Source: Glycine soja (lineage: Eukaryota > Streptophyta > Magnoliopsida > Fabales > Fabaceae). Taken from it: a stretch of 64,000 nt of DNA. Positions within the stretch are counted from its first letter, which is position 1. Each line of letters opens with the position of its first letter. The notes below the pieces were generated by a model, which saw only the letters and a list, made by a program, of their open reading frames with translations, searched no databases and had not been told where the DNA came from. Both the position numbers and the translations under genes were made by a program. Of this stretch, positions 55,632 to 64,000 are shown piece by piece. The stretch is taken from contig NC_041005.1 of assembly GCF_004193775.1 (NCBI RefSeq), positions 3,474,501 to 3,538,500 of the forward strand. The letters run 5' to 3'.

Positions 55632-57944
55632 CTAAGTCCAGCTGAAAGCAATGGGACTAGTAACCTTATGTTTCCCATCCGACCATTCCAGATAAGCAAA
55701 GCTGTTTGTTCCAGAAGGCTTTGACGAAGACGTGAACGTAACTGTGTAGTTCTTCTTCTCATTAAGTCCCCCGAAACTAAGTGTTTGTGGTTGAACCATA
55801 ATCTTCACCGAGGGAGACTGCGACACCGAAACTTTATACGTTGCCGGGGCACCCACGTTTGTTAAAGTCCTTGTATATTGGACAGTGGCTGGTTTGCGAG
55901 AACCACCCTTTACTCCATAAGCTGTGTTGAAAGGAACAGCAAAAGATGGGTAATTGAGATCTTCCACTCTGTAATTGTTCCTTTTGCTGCAGGTGAAGTC
56001 TCTTCTTGCAACAAGCTTTATTTGATAGGAACTGTAGTTTAAGGCACAGAAGAAGCTCAAGTAGTCATCCACGGAAGTATCATACACAAGACCAGGATCA
56101 AACGCAGCCACTGGATCAACGTGTCCGGCCCCATAATCAAATGGCGTAGCCGGTAGCCCGGTGGCGACATCTTTTATGGTTTGGCCATTTTTGTAGGTTC
56201 TGTAAGCTGTGGTCATGAGGGCAGACCTTATAGCTGCAGGGCTCCATTCTGGGTGAGTGCCCTTAAGAAGGGCAGCTAAGCCAGTGACATGGGGGCAGGA
56301 CATGGAAGTGCCTGAAATGATGTTGAATTCCACATGTCTGGTGTCTTCAGTCAAGCCAGTTGGTCCAACTGCACCAGTCCACCCAGCTAGGATGTTGACT
56401 CCTGGAGCAATCAGGTCTGGTTTGAGTATTTTTGGTGTGAGCACATTTGGCCCTCTTGAGCTGAAAGCTGCCACCACTGGGGATGGTTGAACCCCTAATT
56501 GGGTGCCACCAAATCCAAGCTTAGCTGTGGGATTGGGAGATGAGAAAACATACTTCTTTAACTCATTGCTTGATTTCTGGCCCAAAGCTGCTGCAGGGAG
56601 GAGATAGGAGTCAGCAACTAACTCTTCCCCATAGTCTTCATTGTTTGATAGTATCATCCCAATGCCTCCAGCACTCTTCACCACCAAACCCTTTTCCACC
56701 CTAGCATTCCCTCCTCGGTCACATATCACGATTTTTCCGGCTACTTTTTCAGCAATCAAAGTACCTCTGGTGCACAGATTTTGGGATTCATCGCTTACAT
56801 TTGCAGCATAAACAATTGGCAGTGGAGAATTGGGTGGGAGTTTGCCATTGTAAAGTGACACCCCTGTGTACATCTTTCCATTTCCAAGGGTGATATAGGC
56901 AGGGAAATCACGGTCTATAGTTCCCGCACCCACTGTGGTTAGCCATGGTGCCACATTAGACAAAGTTGCTTGACTAGGCCCACCATTTCCTGCTGAATTG
57001 GAAACCAGTATTCCATGGGCAGTGGCCGCAAAAGTTCCAATTGCAATAGTGTCTTTGTAGTAATCCATCAAACCTCCCCCAATTGACATGGAAAGGATGT
57101 TGACACCATCTTCAATGGCCTTGTCAATTCCAGCAGCTATGTCTGATGTAAAGCACCCTCCAAGCCAACACACTTTGTAAGTTGCAAGTCTGGCTTGTGT
57201 GGCCATGCCTCTTGCTGTCCCATTAGCAAAACCAAAGAGGCTTGCTCCTACAACTGCAGAACCTGCTGCCGTTGTTGAGGTGTGACTTCCGTGGCCATCA
57301 TCATCCCTTGGTGACTTTGATTCCGTCTTTTCGTCGATGGGTCCAAAGGCTGCCTCGTAGCCCCTCGAGAAAAACCTTGCACCAACAAGTTTCTTATTAC
57401 AGTTTGATGGGTTGAAATTCTTACCTCTCTCACACTCACCTTTCCAGCTACTAGGTACTGGCCCCAGTCCGGTGTCGTCGAAGCTCTTTAGTTCAGGCCA
57501 CACACCAGTGTCTAGCACTCCGACAATCACATCGCTTTGTTTGCCAGAGGCCAGTGAAAGAGTGCTGTATTTGGCCAACCCCAGAAACTCTGGTGTTCGA
57601 GTTGTGTGAAGATCATATCTAACTTCCGGGATGACGGAGAGAACACCAGGTTGCTTTGAGAGCAACTCTGCTTCTTGCGTAGTTAGCCTTGTAGAGAAGC
57701 CATGAGCTACTTTTTTATATGTGTAGAGCATCTCTGCTGAGTCTGATACTGATTTTAGTGATGAATCAAACCAGAGGAGATGGTCGTTAAAACTCTCTGG
57801 CATGTTGAACTTGTCCATGTGAATTATGTATGTGTGTTTTGTGTGATGGGTTTTCTTTTCTGCTGTGGTGTTTCTGATAGAGAAAACTAGCAGCAAAGAA
57901 ATCTGAAGGGACTTGAATATCAGCATATTCATCTTGTCCACCAT
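55632..57944 (-). CDS. SBT1: Secreted subtilisin-like serine protease (SBT1 type)
   Basis: One uninterrupted minus-strand frame from ATG at 57944 encodes 770 aa. A further five codons upstream open only with GTG and are not used. Residues 6-28 form a signal peptide (LIFKSLQISLLLVFSI). An inhibitor_I9 propeptide runs to about 113, and mature protein probably starts at TTRTPEFLGL. The catalytic triad is Asp145 (GVLDTGVWP), His218 (DGHGSHT) and Ser547 (GTSMSCPHV), with oxyanion Asn320 (SAGNGGP). A protease-associated insert lies at about 375-465 and an Fn3-like domain at 655-770. All key residues are present, so it should be active in the cell wall or apoplast. The absence of introns is usual for plant SBT1 genes. 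Closest by memory are the SBT1.7/ARA12-type enzymes; the exact member and substrate are not evident. Upstream on the minus strand AATAAATAC near 58018 could serve as TATA box. Confidence 0.95.
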   Translation of the reverse strand: MVDKMNMLIFKSLQISLLLVFSIRNTTAEKKTHHTKHTYIIHMDKFNMPESFNDHLLWFDSSLKSVSDSAEMLYTYKKVAHGFSTRLTTQEAELLSKQPGVLSVIPEVRYDLHTTRTPEFLGLAKYSTLSLASGKQSDVIVGVLDTGVWPELKSFDDTGLGPVPSSWKGECERGKNFNPSNCNKKLVGARFFSRGYEAAFGPIDEKTESKSPRDDDGHGSHTSTTAAGSAVVGASLFGFANGTARGMATQARLATYKVCWLGGCFTSDIAAGIDKAIEDGVNILSMSIGGGLMDYYKDTIAIGTFAATAHGILVSNSAGNGGPSQATLSNVAPWLTTVGAGTIDRDFPAYITLGNGKMYTGVSLYNGKLPPNSPLPIVYAANVSDESQNLCTRGTLIAEKVAGKIVICDRGGNARVEKGLVVKSAGGIGMILSNNEDYGEELVADSYLLPAAALGQKSSNELKKYVFSSPNPTAKLGFGGTQLGVQPSPVVAAFSSRGPNVLTPKILKPDLIAPGVNILAGWTGAVGPTGLTEDTRHVEFNIISGTSMSCPHVTGLAALLKGTHPEWSPAAIRSALMTTAYRTYKNGQTIKDVATGLPATPFDYGAGHVDPVAAFDPGLVYDTSVDDYLSFFCALNYSSYQIKLVARRDFTCSKRNNYRVEDLNYPSFAVPFNTAYGVKGGSRKPATVQYTRTLTNVGAPATYKVSVSQSPSVKIMVQPQTLSFGGLNEKKNYTVTFTSSSKPSGTNSFAYLEWSDGKHKVTSPIAFSWT

Positions 57945-60900
57945 TAGAGTTCTTAGCACTATTTAGTCTTGGGCTTCTTTCGAAGTTGCTTCAGAAATGC
58001 AGCGATAGCAGCTGGTATTTATTATTGACATGGAACTATGAAACTGTTGAGGCTGCGGGCCTATCTGAGATATCTTGTAATAATTGCAATGGAATTAATA
58101 AAAGGGAATGAAAAAAGTATGGCTAAAATACAAGCAATGGAACACGTTCAAAATTCATTTGTGCCACTCACTCATTCTATCACTCTCTACCAATCTAAAC
58201 TTAAATATGAGTTACAATCGTCACTGCATTGATCTCACTCATTCAATTCATTTCGTTATATGATAAAAATGATCATATTTCAATTAAATTTAATATAGTT
58301 TAATGGTTGGATGTATAAGTATAACTACACACGCTGCAGTTTCCTGTGAAAATGCATAGGATCCTGATAAAATTCTTTTATTACAAACACTTTCTATTTG
58401 AGTGTTTCTTTTAGAAGATTATATATAACAACAATGTGAATGAGACGCAGAATCGTGTTGTCAATAAGCCATTAAATATTAGATACTTGTCATCAGCCAT
58501 ATCTTGTGCAAATTTAGTGTGTGTGAATTGGAGAACACGTAGTTCCAGATCATTGATCTATCTATATATGTAACGTAGGTACGGTGGATTTACCATATCT
58601 CTTTTGCCATATATATCAATATAATTCCCTTTGTTCCAATATTTGTTATACATATCATATTTGATATTTCACGTTCTTTGAAAAACTTTGGAGTATACTT
58701 ATATAGAAAGAAAAAGAAAGTGGGAGACAGTCAAGTTTATTTCTCAATGTGCGTGTACTATCTCAGCTTAGTATTTTTTTTTATCAGTTATCTCAACTTA
58801 CTAAAAAAATATTAAAATACACACACACAATCTCGACAACATCCAATATATATAAATATGGTATATGCGGTATATTTAAAAGATTAAAATTATAAATACG
58901 GTATATATAATTAATTCAAAAGAATTTAAATTTATTTTTTTAAAAAAATTATAATAACACAAGTCATTCTTTTAAAATAAAGTAAAAATTACATTGATAT
59001 CTCTTTAAATTTTATCATTTTTTCTATTATCTCTCATTTTTCTACCCTTAGATTAAATCACTTTAATTATTAAAAAATATTACGTTATATACTCTTACAA
59101 GAAAGGTTGTTGTAAAAGTTAAAAATATATATAATTTTGTACAATCTCAATCAATTTTAATGGTTTTATTGAAATTTACTCAAAAAATAGTGTTTCAATT
59201 TTTTCAAAATTTATTTAGATTTATAGAAATAACTTATAACTTGTATAATTTCTTTTTAGTTTATTTTAATTAAATTTATAATATAAATTCTCATATAATA
59301 TGTGTTTATTCATAATTAAACTTTTAACCTAAATACATTTTTAATCATTATAAAACCGCAGTCTCTAATCAGTATACAACGGTGGATTAAATCGAGAAAT
59401 AATGACGACAGATTATAGGTATAGTAAGAATAATATTATTAACACACTTTTTAAGCAACTCTCAACATTTTTTTAACTCAATTTTATTACTGAGCTATTT
59501 TCCACACTTTTTTTAAATTCTTTTTTAGAGTGAAAAATATCTAGCTAAAATATATATTTGGTCTTTTATATAATTTTTATTCGATTTAGTCTTTTATATT
59601 TTAGAAGTTTCATTTTAATTCCTAATGTTTCCAAATAACTTTAAGTTAGTTATTGTTGACCATTGTAAACGTGAACATAAACATACACATATTTTTTAAA
59701 AGGAACATTTTTGTCCATAATATTTTTTAAAAATGTTTAATTTGTTTCTTCACTTTTTAATTTTGTTTACATTGAGGGACCAAATATTTAAGTTATATTT
59801 TAGTTTATAATATAAAAGTAGAAATGCAAGCTTTTCTGCTCAGTTAGTGTTTTCCTAGTATTTTCTAATCGAGAGAGCAACTCCATTCAATTTTTTTTAA
59901 TCCTTTTCTGTCCAGTTAGTGTTTTCCCAGTGGCCATTCGACAAAAAAACTTTACTACAATGATTCTTTCATATATAAGTGTACTGTCCAATTAAAGAGA
60001 AACTAAATGGCAATTATTCCCTTGCTTTGTTGACAATCAAGGAAGAGCATGTCCAAAATGGGACACTCCCTGTTTCTACTTTTTCTTAGAGAAGATTCGA
60101 AGTTCAATATTAAAAAATTCATCTTTTTATGATAGACTTCTTTTATTTTCTTTATAAGATGAGAAAGACTAAATAACAAGTTAAGACAATATTAATTTAT
60201 CTTTTATAATATAATAAATTTAAATTCTTCGCGCGCACACATATTCGCTACAATTATATATTTTTACTATATTTCATACATATTTTATGAACTTTTTTGT
60301 TAAATTAAGTTAACAAATTTTCTCTTTAATTAATTATTTTATTTATAATTAATGTTTAATATTTTAATGGTAATCAAATGTAGTAACAAGATATTTATTG
60401 ATCACTATTGAAACAATATTTTAATAATTAAAATAATTTTAATAAAAAAATCTTTGTAAGTTTATGTTTTAATTTGTATCTATAAAATAATTTTGGATTA
60501 TTTGAATCAATCTTCTTTAGAATATTTTAATTATATATATATCAGTACAGTATATGAGATGTTTAGATATTTCATTTCTACCAACAAATCCACTGAGATA
60601 TTGCTTGTTATAGTGGAAGAACCACTCAGTTCCGCAGGCCCTCTAAAGCTGAATTAGCATATCCTCCTTAGACCTTAGGTGACTGCTATTTACACTATTC
60701 AAATTTCATATATTATCGCACCATCGGCTAAGGATTGAATGGTGCAGTATTATCAAATGTAAAGATACTTTATGCATTATTGTGGAGTGGACCTACCACC
60801 TACCACTTATCAATGTTAATTATCCTCACAGGTTAAATGCCATGCATAGGATTTGTTGGATAAATAATTTGATTAAGTATTTATTTAATAGATTTTTATT

Positions 60901-62469
60901 ATATGAGAACTTATATTATAAATTTAATTATGAAAGTTAACTTTATTAAGAAGTGCATGAAAATATGTTTAAAAAATCATAGAAGATAGTATAGGTTATT
61001 TTTGTAATTAAGCTTCGCAAAAAAATTTATTTGTCTTTAACTATTCACGTTTTCTAGTAATTATTCGAAAATTTCAATACTTAATGGTGGTTCAAATCAT
61101 TTTATCTTCTAAGTAAGTCAAATTTATTATTCTTTAAACTTCAAAATCATTTCAAAATTAATCTTCATTAAAACATGTCTAAGAGTATAATTTCGTTGAC
61201 ATACTTTTCCTTTTGTATACATACAATTATGTTCATGTGTATTTTTTCAATATCAACCCAAGGCGAAGCATATCTGAGATACTTCACGTTAATTATTTTT
61301 GTAAGCTAAGATTCGGTTGGGCACCTGTAGATACTTCAAACTTCACGTCAGTATTTTATAGGGAGAAAGGTGAAATGAGTAGAATTAGAGACTTTTTTTT
61401 TACCTTAATTAGGCTAACTTATAAGATTCTTATTGAGGCATACTAGTGTTTCACGTCAATGTTTTACAAGGAAAAAGGTAAAATTCCTGTAAAAAAAAAG
61501 GATAAAGGTGTAATGTGTAGAATTTGTTTTAATAAGTTTGCTAAAAATAGCAATTTTAAGATTCCGTTAAATAATGGTTGATGATAAGTTAAAGTGAAAG
61601 CTGGTAAATAAGATTGTGGCGGATAAAATTCACTGAAAAACTAGCTGGTAAATAAAAGATGAAAGCTAGTGGCACGAAGCTAAAACGTTAGTTTATTAAG
61701 TTATAAATATTTGATAATATTAACTGTTAAAGTAACTTAAAAATTTAAAATGAAAAAAAAAAAATTATGAACAAACACTAAAAATTATTAAAAAGTGAAA
61801 AACTAATATTTTAAAAAATATTATTCAAAATAATATTTCAACAAACACCAAAAACTATTAAAAAAATTTATTTATTGAACAATCAAATAAATTTTTAAGT
61901 TAGTAAAAAATCTAAAACCTAACTTAAATATCTTGTCAAATATAATGTAAACAGTGTATATTTTATATTATATTGATATTTAATTATAAATGTCATACAT
62001 ACAGTAAATTTATCATTTTTATAATTATTTAATAGTTATATAAATGTTAATTTTTAATTAATTAACAATGTAATTTTTTTACATTATTAGTGTATAAAAG
62101 TTAAACTAGACATTTTGTATACAAATATAATTTTTTAATAAATTTTATGTGCTACAAGTTGTGAAGGTAATAAATGAAGTTTTAAAACTGATAATAAATG
62201 ATAATTTTTTTAAAAAAATGATAATTGAAGTGGACAGTGGACTACATTTTTTAACCCACATTTCATGAACAAGCCAGCCCTCTCCCCACTTGGTTTTGGT
62301 GGAGCAAAGCGAGGTGAGGTAGGGTAGGTCAATTTGTCAACTCAATATAGCATACTAATTAGCCACTGCGGATTTCTTTTTAATGTGTAAGTGTATGGTA
62401 ATTAATAGAAACCAAACAAAAAAATAAAGAAGATGAAGATTAGGTGGAAATGTGCAATTTTACTGACAT
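57945..62469. other. AT-rich gene-free spacer
   Basis: The first few hundred bases hold the subtilase promoter. Beyond that are long A/T tracts. An imperfect duplication pairs CTTTTCTGCTCAGTTAGTGT (59831) with CTTTTCTGTCCAGTTAGTGT (59903), 72 bases apart. A second pairs CTTCACGTCAGTATTTTATA (61341) with a TTTCACGTCAATGTTTTACA phrase about 107 bases on. No gene is supported. Confidence 0.5.
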
Positions 62470-63487
62470 CATGGGCGGTTTCAAGGCCCGGCTACCCTGG
62501 GCAATTGCCCAGGCTCTGGCCCAAAGACATAGACAGGAATTTTATTATTTTTATACAAAATGATATTTTTTACAATAAAAAATATAAAAAAGGGGGGCAT
62601 ACTTAGTAGGTTGAGAAGTGAATTGTAAAAGTGAAAAATTATTTGAGTTGTAAGTTGTAACAGCATATTTTGGGCTATTATTCTGAAGACCGAGGATTGA
62701 ACTTGTGGTATACGGGCTCTTAATGGGCTGTATTAACGTAACTGCAATACTAGCACATACAAGTCGTTCTTCACGTTTTTCAGAGCTAAGATGCTCAAAA
62801 AGATAAGCTCAAATAGTTCCAATGCCTTCTTATTTTATTTCTTATTCTTTTTTTTATTTTCCTTGCTCATGGAAATGTTGTCTCAAATCATTTTTTTTTA
62901 ATCCACTAAGATAAGTCTAGTAGTGAAGGGTTGAAATAGATGCATAGGAATTTAAGTTTGTTCTTCATTGCTATTATGCATTGTTTTTTATAGTTGTATT
63001 CATGAAAGGATAATTGTAAAGATTTACTTACTTTTTATATCAAAAAAATCAATTCCATCTTGTTTCCTTTCTATTTTTTTTTTTCTTTTTTCCTCATCAT
63101 CTCACTTATTAGTTATTATATTTTCTTGAAATTGTTTAAAATTTTGTGAAATGAAATAACCTGACTAATTGTTTAGTAATTTGCTTCCTATTTTATTTTC
63201 TCAAATAATGGAATAAAAACTTAAAATTTTTCTCCACTTTTATCAAAGAATATTCTAATAATAATTATAATTTTATCTATTGCATGACATTCTATTTGGC
63301 AGGTCACTGGATATCCTAATGTGGCCTCAGTCATCAAATTATGGCATTACAGTGTACAGATAAATGGCAACTCTTGGTTCAAACTTCAAACAGTATTGTG
63401 TGATAATATTATTTGTTATCCAAACAAAAGTTATGTTACTACAAAACTCCCGTTTCCGTAAATTCACGTTGATTCAAAATTAATTTT

Positions 63488-63541
<54 letters not shown>

Positions 63542-63861
63542 AAACGCACACTAATAAGATGCTTGTGTTCAATATGACATTATCCTCACATGGATTTAGT
63601 AAAATGTAGAAATATACTCTGCCAATTGGGTCTCTGCTCTGGTTACTTTCTAGCTTGTCTGTCTCTCTGTTTCAAACAGGGATATCGCGGACTTAGGTCA
63701 CGCACGCCTTATGTTCTTTTGACTGGAAATGATTCCTAATTTTCTTGGCACTTTTGACATGTTAACAGAAATTGCGTGCCTTCACCACTTATCCATATTT
63801 TATGAATTTGCTATCTTTAAATTTTTGCCCAGGCTTTATAATTTTTCTGGCTCCGCCACTG
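62470..63861. mobile_element. Non-autonomous hAT-type DNA transposon with intact target duplication
   Basis: The element is bounded by a perfect 8-bp direct repeat, ACTGACAT, at 62462-62469 and 63862-63869, the size made by hAT transposases. The left end reads CATGGGCGG and the right end, reverse-complemented, CAGTGGCGGAGCCAG. Both subterminal regions share CCTGGGCAA (left at about 62496; right on the other strand near 63830). The 1,392-bp interior has no transposase frame and includes an (AT)24 tract, so it must rely on another element for movement. The unmutated duplication suggests fairly recent insertion. Confidence 0.8.
63492..63539. repeat. (AT)24 microsatellite
   Basis: Twenty-four uninterrupted AT units lie inside the hAT-type element. 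Length polymorphism is likely, and the exact count may be unreliable in assembly. Confidence 0.95.
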
Positions 63862-64000
63862 ACTGACATGGTGTAGAAAAAGCAAAGCGGTTTTTTTAAG
63901 AGTTATTATAAAAATTCTATCAAAATAGACTTAGTGTGATACAATTACCGGATAGACGAGACGTAGAGAGATCACTTTTATAAACAATTTATCTAAGGGG

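Overview
The window is plant nuclear DNA. It is AT-rich, its genes are broken by short AT-rich GT-AG introns, and its spacers hold LINE, copia, hAT-like and MITE-like debris. Protein families and repeat style suggest a eudicot, probably a legume close to soybean (Glycine); this is an inference from remembered homologues, not from a search. There are no CRISPR arrays, operons, rRNA genes or convincing tRNA genes.

Layout, left to right: (1) an A3-type cyclin, + strand, 8 exons, 199-2533; (2) a MIKC*-type MADS-box gene, - strand, 10 exons, 8513-4611, convergent with the cyclin; (3) an APD-like membrane RING E3 ligase gene, + strand, about 11757-14298; (4) a long spacer with a hAT-like element (16545-17340); (5) an NRAMP divalent-metal transporter, + strand, 4 exons, 19487-22941; (6) a 12-kb repeat-rich spacer with a LINE 3' fragment, a broken zf-GRF gene, an LTR-like repeat and a CACTA-like MITE; (7) an intronless ARM/TPR-repeat protein, 34972-36783; (8) AT-rich spacer with an orphan promoter plus first-exon-like piece near 38.8 kb; (9) a small glycine-rich TGD5-like gene, 41955-44700, with a copia fragment in its second intron; (10) cytochrome b5, 45668-46816; (11) a syntaxin-6 N-domain membrane protein, - strand, 50789-49231; (12) an ankyrin plus RMT2-like methyltransferase gene, 52114-54207; (13) an intronless secreted subtilase, - strand, 57944-55632; (14) AT-rich sequence ending in a hAT-type element with a perfect 8-bp target duplication, 62470-63861.

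The genes do not form one pathway. They cover cell cycle, transcription, ubiquitination, metal transport, lipid or ER membrane functions, methylation and secreted proteolysis, as expected for an ordinary euchromatic arm. I joined exons by reading frame and splice sites, and phases close for every multi-exon gene listed. The 5' end of the APD-like gene is the one real uncertainty. I found no clearly undescribed system; the most notable items are the bounded transposons, the copia-bearing intron, the shortened MADS protein with a 16-nt exon, and the syntaxin-like protein that lacks a visible SNARE motif.
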